Origin: Pseudomonas sp. HOU2
Lineage (GTDB): Bacteria; Pseudomonadota; Gammaproteobacteria; Pseudomonadales; Pseudomonadaceae
Direction: 5' to 3'
Length of the DNA: 64,000 bases
Assembly (NCBI RefSeq): GCF_040729435.1
Contig: NZ_CP160398.1
Location: forward strand, 2,852,001-2,916,000
Position numbers and translations under genes: made by a program. Below, one piece after another: positions 37,847 to 46,718 of the stretch. How positions within the stretch are numbered: position 1 is the first letter of the stretch; each line of letters opens with the position of its first letter. The notes under the pieces are model-generated. The model worked only from the letters and a program-made list of their open reading frames with translations, ran no database searches and was not told the origin of the DNA.

Positions 37847-38713
37847 TCAATGCGCGCCGAGGTCGCGGATCGTCTGTTTGAGGGTTTCGAAATCGTAGTC
37901 CGACAGGCCCACGTAATCGAGAATCAGCGCGCCGATGCTGTTCCATTCGTGGTCTTCGGTCTGATTGCCCAATACCCGGTAAGACGCACAGATGTGCTCG
38001 GCCATCTTCAGGATCGCCAGCAGATTCTTCATCTGGCTGTTGCGCGAGGACTCGTCGCTGAAGATTGCCAGCGCATTGTGGTGATTGGCGATCGCCGTGC
38101 TGACGTGTTCCGGCAGGCGCCACGACTTGGCGGTGTAGTAGCCGACCACGGCGTGATTGGTATTGAACTCGGCGTTCTCGGTATCCACCACCCGGCATTC
38201 GGCGCTGGCGTTGGCGTAAGCTTTTTCCAGTACCGACATGTAATTGGGGAAGCGTTGCAGCATCAATGGCACACCGCAGTCGTGGAACAGGCCCAAGGCG
38301 TAGGCTTCATCGCCAGCCTGGGTGCCGATGCGCTTGGCCAGGGTCAGACAGGTCATCGCCACGTCCTGGGCGGTGTCCCAGAAACGGTTGAGGGTGACGA
38401 TGGTGTCGTCGTTCATCTCGCCCTTGATCGACTGCGCGTTGATCAGGTTGATGATCGACCGACTGCCCAACAGATTCACCGCGCGCTGGATCGAAGTGAT
38501 CTTGTTGCTCAGGCCGTAATACGGCGAGTTGACGATTTTCAGCAGAGAACCGGACAGGCCGGGATCCTGGGCGATCAGCTTGGCGATCACCTCCAGATCC
38601 GGGTCGGGCATGTACTGCTCCATTTGCAGATCCACCATGATCTGCGGCTGCGCGGGCACGCTGATGCCTTGCAGGGATTGTTGAATCTGTTCGGTGGTCA
38701 GCTCTTGGGACAT
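37847..38713 (-). CDS. HDOD domain protein
   Basis: 288 residues, nearly all one HDOD domain (about 25-215): LIAQDPGLSGSLLKIVNSPYYGLSNKITSIQRAVNLLGSR is the family hallmark. Canonical HD metal residues are incomplete: FHDCGVPLM is present, but HDOD proteins in general are not proven phosphohydrolases. Often linked to signalling; no output domain is fused here. Same strand and operon as mutM. Confidence 0.85.
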   Translation of the reverse strand: MSQELTTEQIQQSLQGISVPAQPQIMVDLQMEQYMPDPDLEVIAKLIAQDPGLSGSLLKIVNSPYYGLSNKITSIQRAVNLLGSRSIINLINAQSIKGEMNDDTIVTLNRFWDTAQDVAMTCLTLAKRIGTQAGDEAYALGLFHDCGVPLMLQRFPNYMSVLEKAYANASAECRVVDTENAEFNTNHAVVGYYTAKSWRLPEHVSTAIANHHNALAIFSDESSRNSQMKNLLAILKMAEHICASYRVLGNQTEDHEWNSIGALILDYVGLSDYDFETLKQTIRDLGAH

Positions 38714-38887
38714 AAGTACACACTCTGGGACAGGCGGCGATTCTAACCTCTAAAAACCGCACGAAGACACACCAGTGGGCAATTGTCAGGAACTTTCATT
38801 CACGCTCAGGCTTCGGACTTTGTAAGGCCGACCGGACAATCAAGCACCGGCTCGGCGGTAATTTCCCGCAGACTCAGGAGCTTATCG

Positions 38888-39427
38888 ATGGCTACTTCCC
38901 TCACTGGCAAACGCGTCGCCATTTTAGTAACAGACGGTTTCGAACAGGTCGAACTGACCGGGCCAAAACAAGCACTGGAGCAGGCCGGCGCTCAGGTCGA
39001 CATCCTTTCGGCCGAGGCCGGCAAGGTCAAAGGTTGGAACCACGACAAGCCGGCGGATGACTTCAAGGTCGATCAGACCTTCCAAGGCGCCAGCAGCGAG
39101 CAATACGACGCGATCGTCCTGCCGGGCGGCGTGCAGAACTCCGACACCATCCGCATCGATCAGGACGCCCAGCACCTGGTCAAGACCGGCGCCTCCGCCG
39201 GTAAACCGATCGCGGTGATCTGCCACGGCAGCTGGCTGCTGATTTCCGCCGGGCTGGTCAATGGCAAGACCATGACCAGTTTCAAGACACTCAAGGATGA
39301 CCTGGTGAATGCCGGCGCCAACTGGGTCGATAAAGAAGTGGTCAAGGACGGCCACCTGATCAGCAGCCGCCAGCCGGACGATATTCCAGCGTTCAGCCGT
39401 GAGTTGATCGACGCGCTGTCGGCCTGA
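38888..39427 (+). CDS. DJ-1/PfpI family protein
   Basis: 179 residues. Class I glutamine amidotransferase-like fold with nucleophile Cys in VICHGSWLLISAG and the general PfpI pattern VAILVTDGFEQVELTGP and IVLPGGVQN. Probably a stress-linked chaperone, deglycase or glyoxalase; the exact activity cannot be read from sequence. ATG at 38888 preferred to an upstream in-frame start, as it gives the usual N-terminus before GKRVAILV. Corresponds to pfpI (PA0355). Confidence 0.88.
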   Translation: MATSLTGKRVAILVTDGFEQVELTGPKQALEQAGAQVDILSAEAGKVKGWNHDKPADDFKVDQTFQGASSEQYDAIVLPGGVQNSDTIRIDQDAQHLVKTGASAGKPIAVICHGSWLLISAGLVNGKTMTSFKTLKDDLVNAGANWVDKEVVKDGHLISSRQPDDIPAFSRELIDALSA

Positions 39428-39435
39428 CCCGCCTC

Positions 39436-39567
39436 TGTGGCGAGGGAGCTTGCTCCCGCTCGGCTGCGCAGCAGTCGCAAGCCCTGCCAACCGGTTCTTC
39501 CTGATGAATCGAGTTGCATGAATTGGGGCCGCTTCGCAGCCCGGCGGGAGCAAGCTCCCTCGCCACA
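39436..39567. repeat. REP doublet (family A)
   Basis: TGTGGCGAGGGAGCTTGCTC at the left and the inverse copy ending CTCCCTCGCCACA at the right, spacer about 80 bases. Between the PfpI gene and rlmI. Confidence 0.9.
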
Positions 39568-39634
39568 TGTCCAGCGCTGAACCTGCACACGCATCAACAC
39601 GGTATACTCCCGCTCTTTTTTCCGGAGCGACGTC

Positions 39635-40831
39635 ATGTCCCTGCCTAGCCTGCGCCTCAAAGCCAACGCCGACCGTCGCCTGCGCAACGGCCACTTGTGG
39701 GTCTACAGCAACGAAATCGATGTGGCCGCCACGCCACTGCACGGCTTCAAGGCCGGCGATCAGGCAATCCTCGAAGCCGCTGGCGGCAAGCCGCTGGGCG
39801 TAGTCGCGATGAGCCCGAACAACCTGATCTGCGCGCGTCTGCTGTCACGCGACATCAAACTGGCGCTGGACAAGTCGCTGCTGGTGCACCGCCTGAACGT
39901 GGCCCTGTCGCTGCGCGAGCGCCTGTTCGACAAGCCGTTCTACCGCCTGGTCTACGGTGACTCCGACCTGCTGCCAGGCTTGGTAGTCGACCGTTTCGGC
40001 GACATCCTCGTGGTGCAGATCGCCTCGGCGACCATGGAAGCGCATAAAGATGACGTGATTGCAGCGCTGACCCAAGTGCTCAAGCCAAGCGGCATTCTGT
40101 TCAAGAACGATTCTGCCGCACGTGATGCCGAAGGCCTCAACCGCTACGTCGAAACCGTGTTCGGCCTGGTGCCGGAATGGGTCGCACTGGAAGAGAACGG
40201 CGTGAAGTTCGAAGCGCCGGTCATTGGTGGCCAGAAAACCGGCTGGTTCTACGACCACCGCATGAACCGCGCCCGCCTCGCACCTTACGCCAAAGGCAAA
40301 CGCGTCCTCGACCTCTATAGCTACATCGGTGGCTGGGGCGTGCAGGCTGCCGCGTTCGGCGCCAGCGAAGTGTTCTGCGTCGACGCATCGGGCTTCGCCC
40401 TCGACGGCGTTGAGCGTAACGCCACGCTGAACGGCTTCGCCGACAAGATGACCTGCATCGAAGGCGACGTCTTCGAAGCGCTGAAGGAACTCAAGGCCAG
40501 CGAAGAACGTTTCGACGTGATCGTTGCCGACCCGCCAGCGTTCATCAAGCGCAAGAAAGACATGAAGAATGGCGAAGGTGCCTACCGTCGTCTGAACGAG
40601 CAAGCCATGCGCCTGCTGACCAAGGACGGCATTCTGGTGAGCGCTTCGTGCTCCATGCACCTGCCGGAGGACGATCTGCAAAACATCCTGCTGACCAGCG
40701 CCCGTCACCTGGACCGCAACATCCAGATGCTCGAGCGCGGCGGTCAGGGCCCGGATCACCCGGTACACCCGGCCATCGCCGAGACCCGCTACATCAAGAG
40801 CATCACCTGCCGCCTGCTGCCGAACAGCTGA
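39635..40831 (+). CDS. rlmI: Class I SAM-dependent rRNA methyltransferase (RlmI type)
   Basis: 398 residues. N-terminal PUA domain (RLRNGHLWVYSNEIDVA), AdoMet motif VLDLYSYIGGWGVQAAAFGA, motif IV ADPPAFIKRKKDMKNG and an RCSMHL-like active segment SASCSMHL. Matches the RlmI/RlmK family of 23S rRNA m5C methyltransferases (C1962 in E. coli). Last core gene before the peptide-SagB-AurF insertion; followed by a terminator. Confidence 0.9.
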   Translation: MSLPSLRLKANADRRLRNGHLWVYSNEIDVAATPLHGFKAGDQAILEAAGGKPLGVVAMSPNNLICARLLSRDIKLALDKSLLVHRLNVALSLRERLFDKPFYRLVYGDSDLLPGLVVDRFGDILVVQIASATMEAHKDDVIAALTQVLKPSGILFKNDSAARDAEGLNRYVETVFGLVPEWVALEENGVKFEAPVIGGQKTGWFYDHRMNRARLAPYAKGKRVLDLYSYIGGWGVQAAAFGASEVFCVDASGFALDGVERNATLNGFADKMTCIEGDVFEALKELKASEERFDVIVADPPAFIKRKKDMKNGEGAYRRLNEQAMRLLTKDGILVSASCSMHLPEDDLQNILLTSARHLDRNIQMLERGGQGPDHPVHPAIAETRYIKSITCRLLPNS

Positions 40832-40841
40832 TCGGCCCATG

Positions 40842-40866
40842 AACGGGGAGCCTGCGGGCTCCCCGT
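40842..40866 (+). terminator. Terminator hairpin after rlmI
   Basis: AACGGGGAGCC / GGCTCCCCGTT with a short loop, ten bases after the rlmI stop. Only a short T pair follows, but the stem is strong. The stretch from here to 41042 is A/T-rich and holds no gene I can support. Confidence 0.7.
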
Positions 40867-41042
40867 TGGCCTAACGACGATGCAATGTCGTCGAATTCAC
40901 TTCCTTTTCCTACAACAAACTTCCTACCTGTACGCAGGACATTTCCCTGCGCGTTAAATTTCAAGAGTTAAAACTTACAAGCCCGCCTTTGCAACACGCC
41001 CACTCCGACAAAATTAATAGAAATTTCCTACCCAAGTATCGC

Positions 41043-41094
41043 TTGCCAATAATTCATTACAACCTATTATTAAGTTGTCACCACGACGGTGACA
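41043..41094 (+). promoter_or_regulatory. Promoter and operator-like repeat of the peptide-SagB-AurF operon
   Basis: TTGCCA (41043-41048), 16 bases, TATTAT (41065-41070): a good sigma70 promoter. Starting at the expected transcription start is a 7-base-arm inverted repeat TGTCACC (41076-41082) / GGTGACA (41088-41094). The repeat is well placed for a repressor, or for a small 5' RNA hairpin. No regulator gene is adjacent. Confidence 0.65.
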
Positions 41095-41125
41095 TTCACT
41101 CTCAATGAACAAGGAGTTCATACTT

Positions 41126-41197
41126 ATGAAAGCAATTACTCTGGAAACCAACCAAATCGCAAACCTGGCCTTCCTGGTTGCGCCTAAAGCCCGCTAA
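41126..41197 (+). CDS. Putative 23-residue peptide, candidate precursor or leader peptide
   Basis: An ATG-to-TAA frame of 23 codons that starts MKAITLETNQ and ends LVAPKAR. AAGGAG lies nine bases before the ATG, the best ribosome site in the region. It is the first frame after the promoter and precedes a hairpin and two tailoring-type enzymes plus an exporter on the same strand. There is no Cys or Ser; two Thr, two Asn, one Gln, one Glu and two Lys are possible targets. It lacks the Glu-x3-Tyr of PqqA. It could be a modified peptide, a carrier peptide, or a translated leader that controls the hairpin. No homologue is known to me. Confidence 0.6.
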   Translation: MKAITLETNQIANLAFLVAPKAR

Positions 41198-41205
41198 GTG
41201 AGCCA

Positions 41206-41237
41206 GAACGCTGGGGAGTGCCGGCACCCCAGCGTTC
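41206..41237 (+). terminator. Intercistronic hairpin between peptide gene and SagB-type gene
   Basis: GAACGCTGGGG / CCCCAGCGTTC, perfect 11-base arms around a 10-base loop, followed by TTTCGACCCTTTT. It starts eight bases after the peptide stop, so a ribosome at the stop codon would touch it. It may partly terminate transcription or protect the 3' end of the peptide message. Confidence 0.75.
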
Positions 41238-41269
41238 TTTCGACCCTTTTCCAGAGTGATCAATACAAC

Positions 41270-42343
41270 ATGCACATCAATCCTTATTTATTCATATTGC
41301 CGCGCACACCCGGACAAATCGTCTGGAACTATAAAGATCATACCCAACATGAACTTGACCTGACTTATTCTTGTCGACTTGCACAACTTATCAATAACCC
41401 GGAACAGTTCGACAGACGCAACATAATAGACTCACAACTTCTGAACGCGGGCATATTAACCGTTGCAAAAATAGACAGTCCGCCATGGGGCTGGGATGAA
41501 TTGTCGAAGATTTATCATATCGGCACCCAGAACATTCCCTGCGAACAGATACCCCAGAATATTCAAGAGTGGTCCAGGCAATACCTGAACCATTGCAGCG
41601 CTGTGCTGACCACACCGGCACCTGCGCAAGATCGCCCGATCCAGCAAGACAAACCTCTGATCACCCTGCCCGCCTCTGCGGCCCTGACCGTCGCCAGCCT
41701 GGGCAATGTCCTGCGCCTGAGAAAAACCTGCCGCTCATTCACTGGCGCAGCGATCACCCTCAATGACGTCGGCACGCTGCTGTATCTCTCGCTGGGCTTT
41801 CTTCGCCATCGCGACAATGACCGCGACGAGAGCATCGCCGAAGGACTCGGCGCCCGTCGCAGCAGTCCTTCAGGTGGCGGGTTGAATGCCTGTGAAGGAT
41901 TTCTTCTGGCACGCAATATCGAGGGCCTGGAACCGGGCATTTACGCCTATCACCCGGCAGAACATGCGCTCAGCCGGGTCAATCCATTGCCCGAACCCGC
42001 GCTCGGCCATTTGCTGGCGGGTCAGCACTTCATCAACAATCTGCCGCTGGGTCTGTTCATCACCGCTCGTTTCGACAAGCTCTGGTGGAAGTATGAACAC
42101 TCGCGCGCCTATCGCATGGCGTTCGTCGAGGCCGGTCACTTGTCGCAGACCTTTCAACTGGTGGCCACGGCGCTGGGCCTGGGAACGTGGCTGACAGGGG
42201 CGTTTGCCGATCGTCAGGTCGAAGCCCTGCTCAAACTCGAAGGCAGCGCTGAACAACCATTGTTCTTTGTCGGCTGCGGTGCCAGTGACGGTCAGGCGAT
42301 GTGTCAGGAAATGCGCGACCTGTTGCAGGAGACGCGTCCATGA
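41270..42343 (+). CDS. SagB-type (nitroreductase-fold) flavin dehydrogenase
   Basis: 357 residues. N-terminal SagB-like region (1-140: NPYLFILPRTPGQIVWNYKDHTQHEL) followed by an FMN nitroreductase-fold domain: RKTCRSFTGAAITLNDVGTLLYLS, RRSSPSGGGLNACEGFLLARNIEGLEPGIYAYHP, YRMAFVEAGHLSQTFQLVATALGLGTW and FFVGCG. Family members oxidise azolines to azoles in RiPP pathways, but SagB-like proteins also occur outside azole clusters. No cyclodehydratase (SagC/D, YcaO) is nearby. ATG at 41270 chosen; the frame is open to a GTG at 41198, but that extension is the hairpin. Stop overlaps the next start (ATGA). Confidence 0.87.
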   Translation: MHINPYLFILPRTPGQIVWNYKDHTQHELDLTYSCRLAQLINNPEQFDRRNIIDSQLLNAGILTVAKIDSPPWGWDELSKIYHIGTQNIPCEQIPQNIQEWSRQYLNHCSAVLTTPAPAQDRPIQQDKPLITLPASAALTVASLGNVLRLRKTCRSFTGAAITLNDVGTLLYLSLGFLRHRDNDRDESIAEGLGARRSSPSGGGLNACEGFLLARNIEGLEPGIYAYHPAEHALSRVNPLPEPALGHLLAGQHFINNLPLGLFITARFDKLWWKYEHSRAYRMAFVEAGHLSQTFQLVATALGLGTWLTGAFADRQVEALLKLEGSAEQPLFFVGCGASDGQAMCQEMRDLLQETRP

Positions 42344-43317
42344 GTGCGCCAACCGCGGATCAGCCCGAAGCGCCAGAGTCCTCGGCGCTTCGATTCACCC
42401 TCGGCGATTGGGACAACCACGCTTCGGTGCGCAACAGCCGGCACGCCTACCAGTTACCCGCAGACCTGCCGTTGCAACTGCAAACGCGCTTCTGGTTTCC
42501 GCCGGCATTCCTGCCGTACCTGTCCCACCCGGCCATCGAAGCCGCAGGCAGCAGGGTCATGCATCGGCTCGCAGCCAGTCACCTGGTGCACTTTCTCGAC
42601 TACACCACGCTGCTCGAGCACCGCATCGTCAACCGCGCCGTGGAAACCATCGTCCACGGCGAGTTACCCGCATACATTCCTTCACGGATGAAAACCGCCG
42701 CGCTGCAGCTCTATACCGACGAGGGTTATCACGCGCTGTTCTCCCATCGTCTGGCCGAACAGATCGCCGAACTGCATGGTTTCACCGGTCGTCCGCAGAT
42801 ACCGCTGCGCATTACCCGCCTGACCGGTCAGATCGCCCGAACGCCGGAAAGCAAACGCCCGCTGGCATGGTTTCTGCTCGGTTTCGTTTCAGAAACCATC
42901 ATTGCCCGGGAACTGCTGGATGTGTGTCGGGAAACGCTGGTCAGCAGCGTGAATGACATGTTGCGCGACCATCTCGCTGATGAAGCGCGCCACAGCCGGT
43001 TTTTTTCCGAGGTCTTCCACTACCTCTGGTTGACCCTGAACAGCCGCCAGCGCGCCTTCGCGGCCAGAACCTTGCTGGAGACCCTGGCGACCTTCTTCGA
43101 AGTCGACGAGCAATGGCTGCACCAAAGCCTGCGCCGTGCCGGCATTGGCGAAGGCGCAATCAGGGAAATCCTCGAAAGCCTGACCAACGAACAGGCCAGC
43201 CGTGAGCGTGCCAGATCCGGAGCAACGGCTACGCTTGCTGCACTCGAAAAAGCCGGATTCTTCGCGCTACCCAACAACCGCAAACTTTTCGCCAAGGCAG
43301 GACTGATCGATGCTTGA
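42340..43317 (+). CDS. AurF-type diiron oxygenase
   Basis: 325 residues, all-helical. The seven iron ligands of the AurF N-oxygenase are matched in order and spacing: Glu93 (LLEHR), Glu128 and His131 (TDEGYH), Glu185 (SETII), His211, Glu215 and His218 (RDHLADEARHS). Spacings 35, 3, 57, 26, 4 and 3 compare with 35, 3, 60, 27, 4 and 3 in AurF. Family enzymes oxidise amines to hydroxylamines or nitro groups, and some hydroxylate carbon. Substrate unknown. ATG overlaps the SagB-type stop; its own stop lies inside the start of the MFS gene. Confidence 0.87.
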   Translation: MSAPTADQPEAPESSALRFTLGDWDNHASVRNSRHAYQLPADLPLQLQTRFWFPPAFLPYLSHPAIEAAGSRVMHRLAASHLVHFLDYTTLLEHRIVNRAVETIVHGELPAYIPSRMKTAALQLYTDEGYHALFSHRLAEQIAELHGFTGRPQIPLRITRLTGQIARTPESKRPLAWFLLGFVSETIIARELLDVCRETLVSSVNDMLRDHLADEARHSRFFSEVFHYLWLTLNSRQRAFAARTLLETLATFFEVDEQWLHQSLRRAGIGEGAIREILESLTNEQASRERARSGATATLAALEKAGFFALPNNRKLFAKAGLIDA

Positions 43318-44542
43318 AGGAAGAACAGTGGTAACGACCCGACAACGACGCGGGGCGGTCAGCCTGCTTTTGGCCATGGTGCTGCTGGGGGTGTTTCCGC
43401 TGGACGTCCTGCTGCCGTCGTTCCCGGCGCTGGCTGAACACTTCGCCAGCACTCCGACCGACATCGCCCTGTCGATCAGCCTGTTCGCGGTGGGGATTGC
43501 CTTTGCCCAACTGTTGATCGGGCCGTTGTCCGACGTTATCGGGCGCAAGGGCTTGTTGCTCGCCGGCATGGCTGTCTCGATCCTCGGCGCCATCGGTTGT
43601 GTAATGACCAGTGACTACATGCTGTTCATGACCTTTCGCATCGTGCAGGCCATCGGTTGTGGCTGTTTCGTCCTGTCACAGGCTCTGGTGCAGGATCTGT
43701 TCGAGGGCGCCGAGCGTGATCGTCTGCGGATCCTGATGGTCACGGCATCGGGGATCTTTATCTCGATCTCACCGCTGGCCGGCACCTTTCTGCAGGCGAC
43801 CCTGGGCTGGCGTGGCAGTTTCTGGCTGTTCATCGCTCTGGCAGTGGTGGTGTTGCTCAAGGCCTGGCTGTTTCTGGACGGTGGTCGGCCCGCCGTCAAA
43901 GCTACACCGCTCAACTTTCTCCGCGCCTATCGACGGGTGCTGGGGGATTTCGAGTTCGTCGGCTACTGGTTGATTTCGGCTTTCGCATTCGCCTGCCACT
44001 TCTCTTTCATCGTCATTTCGCCGCTGATCTTCATGGATCAATTGCAGCTCTCAGCCTACGACTTCTCGCTGATCCTGCTGATCTACGGTGCGGCCTATGT
44101 CACTGGCGGGATCGTCGCCACGCTGTTGAGCCGGCGAATCTCGCCCGGACAGCAAATGGTGGTCGGGCTGAGCCTGATCCTGCTGGCGGGGCTGGTGATG
44201 CTGTTCATGGCCAGGCACCTTGCGCTCTCGGCGGCCACGGTGCTGATTCCGATGTTGATCTGCACCGCCGGCACCACCATCGCACGCCCCGCAGCCACGT
44301 CGCGGGCCATGAGCCTGTTTCCCGAGAATGCCGGCACCTCGGCTTCGGCAGGCAGTACGATCATTTTCATTTGTGGTGGCTTGATCAGTGCCTTGATCAG
44401 CCTGAGCCCAAGCAACCTGCAAGCCACCCTCGGCTACTGTTTTGTCCTGCTCAGCGGCATCGCGCTGGCGTTGAACAAGCGGATCAGCCATCGCGCCAGC
44501 ATCATTGAGAACGGCGCCGTCACGCCCTCTGGCAGCGATTGA
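43310..44542 (+). CDS. Bcr/CflA-type MFS exporter
   Basis: 410 residues, 12 membrane helices. Drug:H+ antiporter features: LDVLLPSFPALAEHF after helix 1 and motif A GPLSDVIGRKGLLLAG between helices 2 and 3. Overlaps the diiron oxygenase gene by eight bases, so it belongs to the same operon and probably exports its product or gives self-protection (inference). A strand of 257 bases follows before ilvD, without a supported gene. Confidence 0.87.
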   Translation: MLEGRTVVTTRQRRGAVSLLLAMVLLGVFPLDVLLPSFPALAEHFASTPTDIALSISLFAVGIAFAQLLIGPLSDVIGRKGLLLAGMAVSILGAIGCVMTSDYMLFMTFRIVQAIGCGCFVLSQALVQDLFEGAERDRLRILMVTASGIFISISPLAGTFLQATLGWRGSFWLFIALAVVVLLKAWLFLDGGRPAVKATPLNFLRAYRRVLGDFEFVGYWLISAFAFACHFSFIVISPLIFMDQLQLSAYDFSLILLIYGAAYVTGGIVATLLSRRISPGQQMVVGLSLILLAGLVMLFMARHLALSAATVLIPMLICTAGTTIARPAATSRAMSLFPENAGTSASAGSTIIFICGGLISALISLSPSNLQATLGYCFVLLSGIALALNKRISHRASIIENGAVTPSGSD

Positions 44543-44799
44543 GCCTGCCGGTCGTCATGCCACACGCACCGTCGGCACTGGAACAATGCTTTGCGCCATT
44601 CCCTCCAGACGCCAGCGGTGTAGAATCGGCTGATTCATCGCCATTCATCCCCCGGCGGGTTTATGAGCTCAGGCTGAGGCAAGCGGCGATCCCGCAAAGT
44701 CATCGGCAACATCCAGGACACACGGCCATTTCTGAGTGTTCCAGACGTCAATAGAAGCTCACTCCCTTTTGATACCTGATTAGCCGCCCGGAGTGCTCC

Positions 44800-46641
44800 A
44801 TGCCAGATTACCGCTCGAAAACATCCACCCACGGCCGCAACATGGCCGGCGCCCGCGCACTGTGGCGTGCCACCGGGATGAAAGATGACGACTTCAAGAA
44901 GCCGATCATCGCCATTGCCAACTCCTTCACCCAGTTCGTGCCGGGCCACGTGCACCTCAAGGACCTCGGTCAACTGGTTGCCCGGGAAATCGAACGTGCC
45001 GGTGGCGTCGCGAAAGAATTCAACACCATCGCCGTGGATGACGGCATCGCCATGGGTCACGACGGCATGCTGTATTCGCTGCCGAGCCGCGAGATCATCG
45101 CCGACTCCGTCGAATACATGGTCAACGCTCACTGCGCCGACGCCATCGTCTGCATCTCCAACTGCGACAAGATCACCCCGGGCATGCTGATGGCCGCCCT
45201 GCGCCTGAACATTCCGGTGATCTTCGTCTCCGGCGGCCCGATGGAAGCCGGCAAGACCAAACTCGCTTCCCACGGCCTCGACCTCGTCGACGCCATGGTG
45301 ATCGCCGCCGACTCCAGCGCTTCTGACGAGAAAGTCGCTGAATACGAACGTAGCGCCTGCCCGACCTGCGGCTCCTGCTCCGGCATGTTCACCGCCAACT
45401 CGATGAACTGCCTGACCGAAGCCCTCGGTCTCGCACTGCCGGGCAACGGTTCGACCTTGGCCACCCACAGCGACCGCGAGCAGCTGTTCCTGCAGGCCGG
45501 CCGCACCATCGTCGAGCTGTGCAAGCGTTACTACGGCGAGAACGATGAATCGGTACTGCCGCGCAACATCGCCAACTTCAAGGCGTTCGAGAACGCGATG
45601 ATGCTCGACATCGCCATGGGCGGTTCGACCAACACCATCCTGCACTTGCTGGCTGCCGCCCAGGAAGCCGAGATCGATTTCGACCTGCGCGACATCGACC
45701 GTCTCTCGCGCAGCGTGCCGCAACTGTGCAAGGTCGCGCCGAACATCCAGAAGTACCACATGGAAGACGTGCACCGCGCTGGCGGCATCTTCAGCATCCT
45801 CGGTTCCCTGGCCCGTGGCGGCCTGCTGCACATCGACCTGCCGACCGTGCACAGCCGCAGCATGGAAGAAGCCATCGCCAAGTGGGACATTACCCAGACC
45901 ACCGACGAAGCCGTGCATCACTTCTTCAAGGCCGGCCCGGCGGGCATCCCGACCCAGACCGCTTTCAGTCAATCGACCCGTTGGGAAACCCTCGACGACG
46001 ACCGTGAAAACGGCTGCATCCGCAGCTTCGAACACGCCTATTCGAAAGAAGGCGGCCTGGCCGTGCTGTACGGCAACATCGCTCTCGACGGTTGCGTGGT
46101 GAAAACCGCCGGCGTCGACGAGTCGATCCATGTCTTCGAAGGCAACGCGAAGATCTTCGAAAGCCAGGACAGCGCCGTGCGCGGCATCCTCGCCGACGAA
46201 GTGAAGGAAGGCGACATCGTCATCATTCGCTACGAAGGCCCGAAAGGCGGCCCGGGCATGCAGGAAATGCTCTACCCGACGTCGTACCTGAAATCCAAAG
46301 GCCTGGGCAAAGCCTGTGCGTTGCTCACCGACGGGCGTTTCTCCGGCGGTACCTCCGGTCTGTCGATCGGCCACGCTTCGCCAGAGGCTGCGGCCGGCGG
46401 CGCGATCGGTCTGGTGCAGGACGGCGACAAAGTGCTGATCGACATCCCGAACCGCTCGATCAACCTGTTGGTCAGCGATGAAGAACTGGCTGCGCGCCGG
46501 GTCGAGCAGGACAAGAAAGGCTGGAAACCGGTCGAACAACGTCCACGCAAAGTGACCACCGCGCTGAAGGCCTACGCCCTGCTGGCGACCAGCGCCGACA
46601 AGGGTGCGGTGCGCAACAAGGCGATGCTCGACGGGCTGTAA
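44800..46641 (+). CDS. ilvD: Dihydroxy-acid dehydratase
   Basis: 613 residues. Converts dihydroxyisovalerate and dihydroxymethylvalerate to 2-oxo acids in Val/Ile/Leu synthesis. Fe-S cysteines in [10 protein letters not shown] (about 122) and [19 protein letters not shown] (about 190), and [21 protein letters not shown] near the C-terminus. GGAGTG is the ribosome site upstream of the ATG. A strong terminator follows the stop. Confidence 0.97.
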   Translation: MPDYRSKTSTHGRNMAGARALWRATGMKDDDFKKPIIAIANSFTQFVPGHVHLKDLGQLVAREIERAGGVAKEFNTIAVDDGIAMGHDGMLYSLPSREIIADSVEYMVNAHCADAIVCISNCDKITPGMLMAALRLNIPVIFVSGGPMEAGKTKLASHGLDLVDAMVIAADSSASDEKVAEYERSACPTCGSCSGMFTANSMNCLTEALGLALPGNGSTLATHSDREQLFLQAGRTIVELCKRYYGENDESVLPRNIANFKAFENAMMLDIAMGGSTNTILHLLAAAQEAEIDFDLRDIDRLSRSVPQLCKVAPNIQKYHMEDVHRAGGIFSILGSLARGGLLHIDLPTVHSRSMEEAIAKWDITQTTDEAVHHFFKAGPAGIPTQTAFSQSTRWETLDDDRENGCIRSFEHAYSKEGGLAVLYGNIALDGCVVKTAGVDESIHVFEGNAKIFESQDSAVRGILADEVKEGDIVIIRYEGPKGGPGMQEMLYPTSYLKSKGLGKACALLTDGRFSGGTSGLSIGHASPEAAAGGAIGLVQDGDKVLIDIPNRSINLLVSDEELAARRVEQDKKGWKPVEQRPRKVTTALKAYALLATSADKGAVRNKAMLDGL

Positions 46642-46657
46642 GTTTTAGCCGCCGAAT

Positions 46658-46689
46658 AAAAATGCCCCGCCAGTGCGGGGCATTTTTTT
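46658..46689 (+). terminator. Rho-independent terminator after ilvD
   Basis: AAAATGCCCCGC / GCGGGGCATTTTTTT with a short loop, starting 17 bases after the ilvD stop; classic stem plus T run. Confidence 0.95.
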
Positions 46690-46718
46690 GCCTGATCGAA
46701 TCAATGGGTGAACATGAG

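Noticed and set aside
41126..41197. The 23-residue peptide as PqqA
   Set aside because: PqqA has a conserved Glu-x3-Tyr pair and sits with pqqB-E; neither is present here.
41198..41269. GTG at 41198 as the start of the SagB-type gene
   Set aside because: The extra 24 residues would be encoded by the hairpin; the family N-terminus begins at the ATG at 41270.
44539..44754. 71-residue frame between the MFS gene and ilvD
   Set aside because: No ribosome site or domain, and it overlaps the ilvD leader; probably chance.
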